This document shows, piece by piece, positions 16,337 to 24,842 of a DNA stretch of 64,000 nt. A model generated the notes under the pieces. That model made no database searches, was not told the origin of the DNA, and worked only from the letters and a program-made list of their open reading frames with translations. The stretch is from Mycobacterium sp. PSTR-4-N. Its GTDB lineage: Bacteria; Actinomycetota; Actinomycetes; Mycobacteriales; Mycobacteriaceae. The stretch lies in assembly GCF_022348085.1 (NCBI RefSeq), contig NZ_JAKRFN010000015.1, positions 62,001-126,000 of the forward strand, in the 5' to 3' direction. Every line of letters begins with the position of its first letter. The stretch's first letter is position 1. Made by a program: the position numbers and the translations under genes.

Positions 16337-17378
16337 TCAGCTCGATCGTGCCGAGTTCACGCACCGCCCGGCAGCCCCGGCTCAGCATGGCCAGGATCAT
16401 CTCGTCACCCCGGTCGGTGGAGGTGGAGAACGCGAACCCCAGCGCCGTCAGGAACGGTGCTTGCAGCGCGCCCAGACGATAGTCCTGCCAACAGGTTTCG
16501 AGGTCATAGTCGGTGATGCCGTACCGGCACAGCGCGGTGTGGTAGCGAGTCACCAGGTCGCGTTCGACCTGCGCGCGGGTGCCCGGTGCCAGGCTGGTCG
16601 CGGTGAAGTACGCGAGGTCGCGCGCGGGCAGTCCGAGCCCGACGGTCTGCCAGTCCACCACGGTGACCTGTGTGCGGTGCGGGTCGAACAGCAGGTTGTC
16701 GAGCCGGTAGTCGCCGTGCAGCAGGGCGAACCGGCCCGGCTCCGCCGACAACCACGGCGTCACCAGGCTCATCGACGTCGCGAGCGTCTCGCGGTCCGTG
16801 TCGCTGATCCTCTCGCCGAGGCGGTCCAGGGTGATGGTGGCGGCCATCGCCGACACCTCGCCCATACCGGCGGCCGCGGCGTCGTCGCCCGGCTTGGGCA
16901 TGATGATCGAGCTCAGGTCATACCAGCGCCGCTGACACCAGCTCGGGCCGTGCAGACCCGCGAGCGCATCGACGGCCAGCGCCGCTTCCTCCGCCGTGCA
17001 CCCGGCGAGCTGGTCCCCCTGAACGGCTGGCGCCATGTCGGCCAAAATGAGGACGAAATCCGTTCCGTCCGAAGAGATGTCGCTGTGCAGACAGGCCGGC
17101 ACCGGGACGTCGACATGGGCGCTGACCGCGGCGTAGAACTCGACCTCCGACTTGTAGCCCAGTGCCACCCGCTCGCGTACGGCGTCGTCCTGCGCGGGCA
17201 GCTTGACCGCGAATGTCGCCGGCGCGGTCGTCGGACCGGCGTAGGTGGCGGTCACCCGGTAGGTGGCGCCGGTCTGTCCGGTACCGATCGGGGTCACCAC
17301 GGTCTCGCTGACGGCGGTGCCCAGCACCGAGCTCAACCACGTCGCGGTGATGTCGGCCGGCGTGCGCGGGATGGTCAC
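16299..17378 (-). CDS. Aminoglycoside/ecdysteroid-kinase-like phosphotransferase
   Basis: A 359-residue protein of the APH/EcKinase (protein-kinase-like) fold. It has an ATP-binding lysine region (TFAVKLPAQ), the Brenner motif HGDYRLDNLLFD with the catalytic Asp and Asn, and a metal-binding aspartate in VTVVDWQTVGLG. Mycobacteria encode many such proteins, often near lipid, steroid or acyl-CoA genes; the substrate is unknown. The start ATG is at 17378, 16 bp downstream (on the minus strand) of the end of cobIJ, so it may be transcribed with cobG-cobH-cobIJ. It replaces the cobM/cobK-side genes of the tuberculosis map, which suggests local insertion or rearrangement. Confidence 0.85.
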   Translation of the reverse strand: MTIPRTPADITATWLSSVLGTAVSETVVTPIGTGQTGATYRVTATYAGPTTAPATFAVKLPAQDDAVRERVALGYKSEVEFYAAVSAHVDVPVPACLHSDISSDGTDFVLILADMAPAVQGDQLAGCTAEEAALAVDALAGLHGPSWCQRRWYDLSSIIMPKPGDDAAAAGMGEVSAMAATITLDRLGERISDTDRETLATSMSLVTPWLSAEPGRFALLHGDYRLDNLLFDPHRTQVTVVDWQTVGLGLPARDLAYFTATSLAPGTRAQVERDLVTRYHTALCRYGITDYDLETCWQDYRLGALQAPFLTALGFAFSTSTDRGDEMILAMLSRGCRAVRELGTIELIRSYEVSSPTTA

Positions 17379-17394
17379 GGGCGTGCCTTTCTCG

Positions 17395-18897
17395 TCAGTG
17401 CGAGGGATACTGCCGCGGGGTGAACACCCGGTCGGTGCCCGGTTCGGCCGAATACCACTGCGTCTGTGACGATCCCACGATCAGCAGGCACCGCATGTCG
17501 ACATCGGCGGGATCGAGATCGGCCAGGCGCACGACCCGCACCGTCTCGGTCGGCCCGGCGACGTCGCGGCCGATGACCACTGGTGTGCCGGCGTCGCGAT
17601 GTTCCAGCATCAGGTCGCGCATCGCGCCGACCTGCCAGGTGCGCGTCTTCGATGCCGGGTTGTAGATGGCCAGCACCATGTCGGAACGAGCGGCCGCCTC
17701 CAGCCGCGCCGCGATGACGTCCCATGGCTTCAGTCGGTCCGACAACGAGATCACTGCGTAATCGTGTCCGAGTGGGGCCCCGACCCGGCTGGCCACCGCC
17801 TGCGCGGCCGTCATCGCCGGGATCACCCGTACGTCGACGCCGGGCCACTGCTTGGCCTCTTCGAGCACCGCGGTGGCCATCGCGAACACCCCGGGGTCTC
17901 CGGAGGACACCACGGCCACCGAGCGGCCCTGTTCGGCCAGCGAGCAGGCCAGGCGGGCGCGGGCCGGCTCGTCGGTGTTGTCGCTCGGATGCCGGCGCTG
18001 GCCGTCGCGCACCCCGACGCGGTCCAGATACGGCCCGTAGCCGATGAGGTCGGTGGCGGCGGCGAGCTCGCGCCGGCTCTGCGGGGTCATCCACGCCGCG
18101 TCGCCGGGCCCCAGCCCGACGACCGTGACGGACCCGGTGACCGATGCGGCGGCGGCGCTGGGCGCATCCGGGTCCTGCATCGGCCCGGGAAGCATGGTCA
18201 GAGCGAAATAGGGCACCGACCCGTCCTCGACGTCGGCGGCCGGGAGCACGCGTTGTCGCGAGGTGCTGGCCCGCTCAACGTAATAGGTGTCCTGGAGTCG
18301 GCCGGCAGCCGAGAGTGCTTGGCGCACAGCGGGATACGAGCGTCCGAGCTTCATGATGATGGCCGCGTCGGTGTCGGCGAGGCGGCGTTCGAGCTCGGCG
18401 GTCGGCATCGTGCCGGGAAGGATCGTCAGCACCTGGTCGCCCTGGACCAGCGGTGTCGACACCGCCGCCGATGCGGCGCTGACCGACGTGACCCCCGGCA
18501 CGATCACGGCGTCGAAGCGCTGCGTGAGCCGCGTGTGCATGTGCATGTACGAGCTGTAGAACAGCGGGTCGCCCTCGGCCAGCAGCGCGACGTCACGCCC
18601 GGCGTCGAGGTGTGCGGCGATGCGGGCGGCCGCCTCGCGGTAGAAGTCCTCCATCGCCCCCGCATAGCCGCCGGGGTGCTCTGAGGTCTCGGTGGTGACC
18701 GGATAGACGAGGTGTTCCTCGATCTGCCCGGCCCGCAGGTACGGCTCGGCGATGCCGCGCGCGATGCTGCGGCCGTGCCGGGCGCTGTGATAGGCCACCA
18801 CGTCGGAGGCGCCGATGACCCGCGCCGCCTTGACCGTGACCAGTTCGGGATCGCCCGGTCCCAGGCCGACTCCCCAGAGTGTGCCGCGCGCAGTCAT
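17395..18897 (-). CDS. cobIJ: Fused precorrin-2 C20- / precorrin-3B C17-methyltransferase CobIJ
   Basis: A 500-residue fusion of two tetrapyrrole methylases. Residues about 1-245 are CobI (TLWGVGLGPGDPELVTVKA; the SAM loop LLAEGDPLFYSSYMHMH). Residues about 255-500 are CobJ (SVTVVGLGPGDAAWMTPQ; VVSSGDPGVFAMA). CobI methylates precorrin-2 at C20; CobJ methylates C17 and contracts the ring. The same fusion is found in M. tuberculosis (Rv2066). It lies seven bases after cobH on the same strand, in the order cobG-cobH-cobIJ, an obvious operon. An Ala-rich linker (DAPSAAAASV) joins the halves. Confidence 0.96.
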   Translation of the reverse strand: MTARGTLWGVGLGPGDPELVTVKAARVIGASDVVAYHSARHGRSIARGIAEPYLRAGQIEEHLVYPVTTETSEHPGGYAGAMEDFYREAAARIAAHLDAGRDVALLAEGDPLFYSSYMHMHTRLTQRFDAVIVPGVTSVSAASAAVSTPLVQGDQVLTILPGTMPTAELERRLADTDAAIIMKLGRSYPAVRQALSAAGRLQDTYYVERASTSRQRVLPAADVEDGSVPYFALTMLPGPMQDPDAPSAAAASVTGSVTVVGLGPGDAAWMTPQSRRELAAATDLIGYGPYLDRVGVRDGQRRHPSDNTDEPARARLACSLAEQGRSVAVVSSGDPGVFAMATAVLEEAKQWPGVDVRVIPAMTAAQAVASRVGAPLGHDYAVISLSDRLKPWDVIAARLEAAARSDMVLAIYNPASKTRTWQVGAMRDLMLEHRDAGTPVVIGRDVAGPTETVRVVRLADLDPADVDMRCLLIVGSSQTQWYSAEPGTDRVFTPRQYPSH

Positions 18898-18904
18898 CGT
18901 TCGC

Positions 18905-19531
18905 TCATTCGATGGTCGTCGCTATCGCGTTGACCGCAGCGGCGGCCATCGCGCTTCCGCCGCGGCGGCCGGTCACCACCAGATAGGACATGCCTCGAGG
19001 ATCGTCGATGAGCTCCTGCTTCGACTGCGCGGACCCGACGAAGCCGACCGGGCCGCCGAGCACCGCCGCCGGCGGCGCGATGCCCCCGTCGACGAGTTCG
19101 AGGAGCCGGAACAGGGCGGTGGGCGCGTTGCCGATGGCCATCACCGCGCCGGGCAGCCGCTCGGCCCACAGGTCGATCGCCGCCGCCGAGCGGGTGGTCG
19201 CGTGCTGCGCCGCGAACGCCGGTGCCCGCTCGTCGGCGACCAGCGAGACCACCTCGTTGTCGGCGGGCAGCCGGGAGCGGGTGATGCCTGCGGCCACCAT
19301 GGACGAGTCGCACAGGATCGGGGCGCCGGCAGCCAGCGCCTCGTAGGCACGGACGACGACGTCGGGGGTGTAGGCGACATGGTCGGGCACGTCGGTCTGA
19401 CCGCAGGTGTGGATCAGCCGCACCACGACCCGCGCGACGTCGGAGGGGAACCCGGACAGATCGGACTCGGCACGGATCGTCGCGAACGACTGCCGGTAGA
19501 TCTCCCCGGCATCGCGGATGTAGTCGAGCAC
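18905..19531 (-). CDS. cobH: Precorrin-8X methylmutase CobH
   Basis: A 208-residue cytoplasmic isomerase that moves the C11 methyl to C12, turning precorrin-8X into hydrogenobyrinate. The catalytic histidine region RLIHTCGQTDVPDHV and the conserved GNAPTALFRLLEL and GGPVGFVGSAQSKQEL segments are present, and the length is normal for the family. Start ATG at 19531, nine bases after the cobG stop at 19541; the cobIJ start follows its stop by seven bases. Middle gene of the cobG-cobH-cobIJ operon. Confidence 0.96.
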   Translation of the reverse strand: MLDYIRDAGEIYRQSFATIRAESDLSGFPSDVARVVVRLIHTCGQTDVPDHVAYTPDVVVRAYEALAAGAPILCDSSMVAAGITRSRLPADNEVVSLVADERAPAFAAQHATTRSAAAIDLWAERLPGAVMAIGNAPTALFRLLELVDGGIAPPAAVLGGPVGFVGSAQSKQELIDDPRGMSYLVVTGRRGGSAMAAAAVNAIATTIE

Positions 19532-19540
19532 GCGATCACC

Positions 19541-20695
19541 CTACGGGTGGGCCGGCCGCGGCCGGTAGCCGTCTCCGGTCGCGATCAGCACGTCCGCATC
19601 GGCGGGGCTGCCGCACGCGCGGTCGCAGCCGACGAAGTGCCGGTGCCGTGCCGGGTCTCGGTCCTCGAAAGCGGCGTCGTCGAAATAAGCGGCGTCGTCG
19701 AGGGAAGCGGCGGCGTCGGCGCGGACGTCGGCCAGCGCGTGGGTGCAGCCCGGACGTCCGGTGCACGCCGACACGGACAGCCACGGCGAGTTCTCGTCGA
19801 ACACGAAACCCAGCGGGGCGAGCACCCGCAGCGCCGCGTCGGCGACCCCGTCGTCGAGATCGGCGATCACCACCGATCGCCAGGGGGTGATGATCAGGGG
19901 TGCGTCCACCGCGGCCAGATAGCGGGCCCGCTCGGCGTCGAGCACGCCGAGCGGCACGGCCGCGCCGAGTGCGATCCGGCCGTCGTCCTGGGGGAGCCAG
20001 CCGACCGGGGGCCGGGTGCGGACGGGCCACGTCCGGCCAGCCGGCGCCGTCGGCGTCAGGGCGCCGAGGACGACCTCGGGTGCAGTCAATTCCTTGATCC
20101 GCCAGGCCTTTCCGCGCACCTCGACGAACCGGCGGGCGACGGCCAGCAGACTCTTGACAGCCTCACCTGCAGGCACCCGCACGCCGGTGTCGGCGCCGGA
20201 CAGCACGAGCGCCACGGTGTCCCCGTCGACGGCACACACCGCGGCATCGGCGCCGAGGCCGGCGATGTCGCCGCGGCCGTCGTCGATGCCGAACAGAAAG
20301 CGCCCCGGCAGGTCGGCCAGCGCGGGGTCGGTCTGCAGTGCCGCGTCGAGCGCCTCGACCATCGCGCGGACATCGAGCACGCCGCCCTGGCGTCCCGACA
20401 GCGGCGACGCGACGATGTTGCGGATCTTCTCCCGGTTCGGCGCCGGCAACAAGCCGGCTCCGGTGAGCCGCCGGGCGAGCTCTTCGGCGTCGCGGATACC
20501 GCGGATCTGGATGTTGCCCCGGGAGGTGAGCTCCAGGGCCGGCGCGGCGAGATCGAGCGCCGCAGTGGCGATCGCCTCCATCTGCGCGGCGCTCAGCATG
20601 CCTGCCGGCAGCCGGACGCGAGCGAGGTCGCCGTCGGCGGCCCGGTGGGTCTGCAGCGCGCCGGGACAGGCGTCGGTGTCCCGGAGTCTGGCCAT
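19541..20695 (-). CDS. cobG: Precorrin-3B synthase CobG
   Basis: A 384-residue nitrite/sulphite-reductase-type monooxygenase that hydroxylates C20 of precorrin-3A and forms the gamma-lactone, the oxygen-dependent step that marks the aerobic B12 route. The 4Fe-4S cluster ligands follow the family pattern C-x5-C (ACTGRPGC) and C-x3-C (GCDRAC). An N-terminal ferredoxin-like half (SRGNIQIRGI) is also visible. The ATG at 20695 is chosen because the upstream frame is Arg-rich and lacks homology; TACCGT lies six bases before it on this strand, a possible leaderless promoter. It heads the cobG-cobH-cobIJ operon. Confidence 0.95.
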   Translation of the reverse strand: MARLRDTDACPGALQTHRAADGDLARVRLPAGMLSAAQMEAIATAALDLAAPALELTSRGNIQIRGIRDAEELARRLTGAGLLPAPNREKIRNIVASPLSGRQGGVLDVRAMVEALDAALQTDPALADLPGRFLFGIDDGRGDIAGLGADAAVCAVDGDTVALVLSGADTGVRVPAGEAVKSLLAVARRFVEVRGKAWRIKELTAPEVVLGALTPTAPAGRTWPVRTRPPVGWLPQDDGRIALGAAVPLGVLDAERARYLAAVDAPLIITPWRSVVIADLDDGVADAALRVLAPLGFVFDENSPWLSVSACTGRPGCTHALADVRADAAASLDDAAYFDDAAFEDRDPARHRHFVGCDRACGSPADADVLIATGDGYRPRPAHP

Positions 20696-20869
20696 CCGAC
20701 CACGGTACGCGGCGCCAGGTAGTCGCCGCGCCGCGTGCAGGTGGGATCCGCCTCGCCGACGGCCGGATTCGAGTACTCCGCTACCCGTGATCATGATCGG
20801 CGCGGGACCTAGCTTTCGTTCATGACGGGGCCGCGCGGCGGACTCGCAGGATTCCAGGAGTGAACCACC

Positions 20870-21139
20870 ATGACCGAACTGGCCCTTGACGCACACATCC
20901 GTGAGCCCGACCGTGAGCCCGGCGTGCTGGCCGAGCCTGAGGTGCTCATCACCGAACGCGAGGTGCTGCTGTCGTCGGCGGCAGCTCTCGCCGCGCCGGC
21001 GGTGCGTATCTCGCAACGCCGATCCCGCTGGCGCGCCGTGTTCTCCACCCGACGCCGGCCGCGTCCGCAGCGAAACCACACCCGTCGGCCCAGTTTCATC
21101 GAGGACGCGATGATGGCGCGGATGATGGACCGACTCTGA
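20870..21139 (+). CDS. Hypothetical 89-residue basic-tailed protein
   Basis: A small ORF with a good ribosome binding site (CCAGGAG, nine bases before the ATG). The N-terminal third is acidic (HIREPDREPGVLAEPEVL), the middle is Ala/Leu-rich (LLSSAAALAAPAVRIS) and the C-terminal half strongly basic (RRSRWRAVF...RRRPRPQ), ending in a helical FIEDAMMARMMDRL. No signal peptide or convincing membrane helix is present. I recognise no family. The charge asymmetry and clean translation-start context argue it is real; its position in the space between cobG (divergent) and the dioxygenase (convergent, five bases away) leaves no better candidate for that stretch. Confidence 0.6.
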   Translation: MTELALDAHIREPDREPGVLAEPEVLITEREVLLSSAAALAAPAVRISQRRSRWRAVFSTRRRPRPQRNHTRRPSFIEDAMMARMMDRL

Positions 21140-21144
21140 ACTGC

Positions 21145-22059
21145 TCAGCTGGCCAGCCGCACCGGCACGACGATGTCGGAGTAACCGGACGCGTCGCCGG
21201 CGATGACGCGGCTGCGCCTCCCGTGCACGTCGACGGGGACGTCACCGGCCAGCGTCACCCTGCTGAGCCGTCTGAACTGGTTGTCGTAGTCGGCGACGGC
21301 GTAGTGCTGAGTGGCACGGTTGTCCCAGACGGCGACATCGCCGGGCTCCCAATTCCACCGCACGGTGTGCTCCAGCTTCGTGACGCGCGCCTGGAACAGG
21401 TCGAACAACGCCGCTGATTCGGCGCGTCCGAGGCCGACGAAGCCCGCGACGAAGTTACCCAGCAGCAGGACCCGTCGCCCGGTCTCGGGGTGAATCCGGA
21501 CCACCGGGTGTTCGGTTTCGTAGTAGTCGGAGACGAATTCCTCGCGATACTGACGTTCGGTGTCGGCCAGCGCTTCTCGCCGGCCGTCGATGTCGCGGGC
21601 GTAGTCGTAGGTGTTGGTGTGCACGGCCCACAGATTCTCGGCGAGTGCGCGCAGTGGCTCGGGGAGCTGGTCGTACGCTGCCTCGGTCGACGCCCAGGTG
21701 GTGCTCCCGCCGTAGGGCGGCAGCGTGACGGCGCGCAGCAGTGACGCCTTGGGGATGCGATCGACGAACGTGACGTCGGTGTGCCAGCTGTTGGCCTTGT
21801 CGTAGCGCGAGTCGATCGGCAGCACGGTGGTGCCCCGCGATGTCACGGTCGGATGCGCGGTGGTGGGGGTCCCGAGGGTGCGTGCGAACGCCAGCTGGCC
21901 CTCGTCGTCGAGATCGTGCTGGTTCCGGAAGAAGATCACCTTGTGTTCGAGGAGGGCTTCGTTGATGTGCGCGGCCGTGGCGGCGTCGACGCCGCGGGAC
22001 AGGTCCACGCCCTCGATGCGTGCGCCGATCACCGCGCCCAGCTTGACCACATGAACCAT
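21145..22059 (-). CDS. TauD/TfdA-family 2-oxoglutarate/Fe(II) dioxygenase
   Basis: A 304-residue enzyme closely resembling Rv3406, the mycobacterial alkylsulphatase-type dioxygenase. The iron-binding facial triad is visible: WHTDVTF (His and Asp) and a distal His in RATQHYAVADY, with the 2-oxoglutarate-binding arginine in FRRLSRVTL. Such enzymes hydroxylate the carbon next to a sulphonate or sulphate ester, releasing sulphite or sulphate; the substrate is not fixed by sequence. The ATG at 22059 follows GAGGAGG on its strand, while upstream extension gives poor sequence. It diverges from the OpuC-type ABC operon across 187 bp. Confidence 0.9.
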   Translation of the reverse strand: MVHVVKLGAVIGARIEGVDLSRGVDAATAAHINEALLEHKVIFFRNQHDLDDEGQLAFARTLGTPTTAHPTVTSRGTTVLPIDSRYDKANSWHTDVTFVDRIPKASLLRAVTLPPYGGSTTWASTEAAYDQLPEPLRALAENLWAVHTNTYDYARDIDGRREALADTERQYREEFVSDYYETEHPVVRIHPETGRRVLLLGNFVAGFVGLGRAESAALFDLFQARVTKLEHTVRWNWEPGDVAVWDNRATQHYAVADYDNQFRRLSRVTLAGDVPVDVHGRRSRVIAGDASGYSDIVVPVRLAS

Positions 22060-22246
22060 CGACCTGCCTCCTCGCGTCTTCTCGCGCGACTCTGCTCCCT
22101 GACCCGGCCGCTCGCCCAGGGTTCGATTCACCGGGAGTTCAACCCGTGCCGTTTCACCGCCATCGAGATGGGGTAACGCGACCCCTACGGGCGCGATGCG
22201 CGCCAGCAAAGGCGCGCGCAATCGAGAGAGCGGTGGGTGTGAGACG
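22060..22246. promoter_or_regulatory. Divergent control region, dioxygenase / ABC operon
   Basis: A 187-bp non-coding gap between two divergent units. It contains the minus-strand ribosome binding site GAGGAGG next to the dioxygenase, a GGGTT...AACCC inverted pair around 22118-22144, and a perfect palindrome GGCGCG-ATG-CGCGCC at 22190-22204 close to the ABC-operon side. No clear -35/-10 set was found. The palindrome may be an operator or simply GC-rich chance. Confidence 0.35.
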
Positions 22247-22903
22247 GTGACCTCCAACACGACGGTGTGGGGGTACGTGTCCACGCATTACGAGCAGCTG
22301 ATGTTCGACTCGTATCAGCACGTCAGCGCCGTCGTGCAGAGCGTGCTCATCGCGACTGTCATCGGCGTGGCGATCGGGGTGCTGACCTACCGCAACGGCC
22401 TGGCGGCAAATCTCGCGACGGCGACGTCGAGCGTCATCCTCACCGTCCCGGCGTTCGCTCTGCTCGGTCTGCTGATCCCGCTGTTCGGGCTGGGCGTCAT
22501 TCCCAGCGTGGCGGCCCTGGTGCTGTACTCGCTGCTGCCGATCATCCGCAACACGATCGTCGGCCTCAACGCCGTCGATCCCGCGTTGACCGACGCGGCG
22601 CGCGGCATCGGGATGAGCCGGCTGGGCACACTGACGCGCGTCGAATTGCGGCTCGTGTGGCCGGCGATCGTGTCGGCCATGCGGTTGAGCACGCAGATGT
22701 CGATGGGCGTGCTCGCCATCGCGGCGTATGTGAAGGGTCCGGGGCTCGGCAACCTGATCTTTGCGGGGCTGGCCCGTGTCGGCAGCCCCACCGCTCTGCC
22801 GATGGCGCTGACGGCGACGCTGCTCATCGTGATCCTCGCACTCGCGCTCGACGCCCTGCTGGTCCTCGTCGGGCGCCTGACCACATCGAAAGGTGTTCGA
22901 TGA
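22247..22903 (+). CDS. OpuC/ProW-type osmoprotectant ABC permease
   Basis: A 218-residue integral membrane permease with about five to six helices and the binding-protein-dependent transport signature (ALTDAARGIGMSRLGTLTRVELRLVWPAI), which contacts the ATPase. It belongs to the glycine-betaine/carnitine/choline (OpuC/ProW) class. The GTG at 22247 (VTSNTTVWGYV) removes a non-conserved extension. Its stop overlaps the ATPase start (ATGA). With the second permease at 24072 it forms a heterodimeric channel. The order permease-ATPase-permease-binding protein differs from the proXVWZ order of M. tuberculosis. Confidence 0.88.
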   Translation: MTSNTTVWGYVSTHYEQLMFDSYQHVSAVVQSVLIATVIGVAIGVLTYRNGLAANLATATSSVILTVPAFALLGLLIPLFGLGVIPSVAALVLYSLLPIIRNTIVGLNAVDPALTDAARGIGMSRLGTLTRVELRLVWPAIVSAMRLSTQMSMGVLAIAAYVKGPGLGNLIFAGLARVGSPTALPMALTATLLIVILALALDALLVLVGRLTTSKGVR

Positions 22904-24075
22904 CAACCGATGTCACCGGAGTTCGGATCGAGCTGGACCACGTATCCAAGGTCTATCCCGGCGCCGACGAACCCGCCGTCGACGACGTCTCACTCGACAT
23001 CCCGGCCGGCGAGATCGTCGTGTTCGTCGGCCCCTCGGGATGCGGCAAGACGACCACGATGCGCATGATCAACCGGCTCAGCGAGCCGACGTCCGGACGC
23101 ATCCTGATCGGCGACGACGACGCGCTGTCGATCAAGCCGACGGAGTTGCGCCGGTCCATCGGATATGCGATCCAGCAGGCCGGCTTGTTCCCGCACATGA
23201 CGATTCGGCAGAACGTCGGGCTGGTTCCGGGCCTGCTGAAGTGGGATCGTCAGCGCATCGACGACCGGGTCGACGAACTGCTCGACATGGTCGACCTGGA
23301 ACCCGGCCAGTATGCCGACCGCTATCCACGCCAGTTGTCCGGCGGGCAGCAGCAGCGGGTGGGTGTCGCGCGCGCTCTGGCGGCCGACCCTCCGGTGCTG
23401 TTGATGGATGAACCGTTCGGCGCGGTGGACCCGATCACGCGCAGCACGCTGCAGGACGAGTTGCTGCGCCTACAAGACGACTTGCACAAGACCATCGTGT
23501 TCGTCACCCACGATTTCGGGGAGGCGGTCAAACTCGGCGACCGCATCGCGGTGTTGGGCCCGCAGTCCGCCGTGCTGCAGTACGACACCCCGCAGAACAT
23601 CCTCGCCAATCCCGCGGACGAGACCGTGGCCGGCTTCGTCGGCTCCGGGGCGTCCCTGCGGCAGCTCGGACTGCTGCGTGTCGGAGACGTCGCCCTGGAA
23701 TCGCGTCCCTCGGTGCACCACGACGACGCGATCGACCAGGTGCGCGCGACGCTCGCGGGCAGCGAGTGCGACTGGGTGGTGGTTCTCGACGGTCGCGAGC
23801 GTCCGGTCAGCTGGGTGCGTGCCGACCGGCTCAAGCATGCGGAGTCACTCTCCGACGTCGCAGAACACCTGGATGTCGTCAGCACCCAGGCGACGCTGGA
23901 AGACGCTCTGGAGGCCATCCTGGCCGAGCAGCACGCGTCGGCGGTGGTGACGGGACCCGGTGGCCGATACGAGGGAGTGGTCACCCTCGACACGCTGATC
24001 GGCACCATCACCCGGCTTCGTCGCGACGCGGAGGACAGCGCGGACACCGAGAACGAGGCGGACGGCCCCTCGTGA
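22900..24075 (+). CDS. OpuC/ProV-type ABC ATPase with CBS domains
   Basis: A 391-residue ATPase. Walker A GPSGCGKTT (near residue 42), Q-loop AIQQAGLFPHMT, signature LSGGQQQR, Walker B VLLMDEPFGAVD and H-loop VTHDFGEA are all intact. After residue 250 the protein carries a tandem CBS-like region (CDWVVVLDGRERPVSWV ... LEDALEAILAEQHASAVV), the module that in OpuA/ProV-type importers senses ionic strength or nucleotides. It powers uptake of betaine-like osmolytes. Coupled by ATGA to the upstream permease and by GTGA to the downstream one. Confidence 0.92.
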   Translation: MTTDVTGVRIELDHVSKVYPGADEPAVDDVSLDIPAGEIVVFVGPSGCGKTTTMRMINRLSEPTSGRILIGDDDALSIKPTELRRSIGYAIQQAGLFPHMTIRQNVGLVPGLLKWDRQRIDDRVDELLDMVDLEPGQYADRYPRQLSGGQQQRVGVARALAADPPVLLMDEPFGAVDPITRSTLQDELLRLQDDLHKTIVFVTHDFGEAVKLGDRIAVLGPQSAVLQYDTPQNILANPADETVAGFVGSGASLRQLGLLRVGDVALESRPSVHHDDAIDQVRATLAGSECDWVVVLDGRERPVSWVRADRLKHAESLSDVAEHLDVVSTQATLEDALEAILAEQHASAVVTGPGGRYEGVVTLDTLIGTITRLRRDAEDSADTENEADGPS

Positions 24076-24842
24076 CCTCGGCCGACACCGCCCAGAGCGC
24101 ACCGGCGCGCACCGCCGCGGAGCGGTTGCGGCTGTTCGTCCAGCCCGTGCTGGTCGTCATCGTCGCAGCGGCCGTGGTGTTCTGGGCCTTCGATCGCGAT
24201 CTGACCGCCACTCAGCAGGAGAACATCAACCCCGGCAACGTCGCGACGCTGATCTGGCAGCACCTGCTGATCACCGCAGCGGTCACCGCGATCGTCGTGC
24301 TGATCGGCGTCCCGCTCGGTGTCCTGGTCACGCGGCCGGGCGCAAAACTGTTGCGGCCGTTGGTCATCGGCATCGCCAATGTGGGTCAGGCGGCTCCCGC
24401 GATCGGTCTGCTGGTACTGCTGTTCCTGCTGACCGCCCGCACCGGCTTCTGGATCGGCGTGCTGCCGATCGCGCTGTATTCGCTGCTGCCGGTGCTGTCG
24501 AGCACGATCCTGGGTATCGACCGGGTGGACCGTTCCATGATCGACGCCGGCCTCGGACAAGGGATGTCGCGTACCGCGCTGCTGGCACGCGTCGAACTCC
24601 CGCTGGCGGTGCCGTTCATCCTGGCCGGGCTGCGGACCTCGCTGGTCCTGGCCGTCGGCACGGCCACCCTGTCGTTTCTGGTCAACGCCGGCGGCCTCGG
24701 CATCCTCATCGACACCGGTTACAAGCTGCAGGACAACGTGACGCTGATTCTGGGCAGCGTGCTGGCGGTGTGCCTTGCGCTGTTGGTGGACTGGCTCGGC
24801 GGGCTCGCCGAGTTCTTCGTCGGCCCCAAGGGTCTGCGGTGA
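24072..24842 (+). CDS. OpuC/ProZ-type osmoprotectant ABC permease
   Basis: A 256-residue permease with an extra N-terminal helix (LFVQPVLVVIVAAAVVFWAF) before the usual transport core. The coupling loop is DRSMIDAGLGQGMSRTALLARVELPLAVP. Its partner is the permease at 22247. The GTG at 24072 overlaps the ATPase stop (GTGA); the longer upstream opening lies in the ATPase gene and is out of its frame. Its stop overlaps the start of the solute-binding protein, so all four genes are translationally linked. Confidence 0.9.
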   Translation: MTSADTAQSAPARTAAERLRLFVQPVLVVIVAAAVVFWAFDRDLTATQQENINPGNVATLIWQHLLITAAVTAIVVLIGVPLGVLVTRPGAKLLRPLVIGIANVGQAAPAIGLLVLLFLLTARTGFWIGVLPIALYSLLPVLSSTILGIDRVDRSMIDAGLGQGMSRTALLARVELPLAVPFILAGLRTSLVLAVGTATLSFLVNAGGLGILIDTGYKLQDNVTLILGSVLAVCLALLVDWLGGLAEFFVGPKGLR

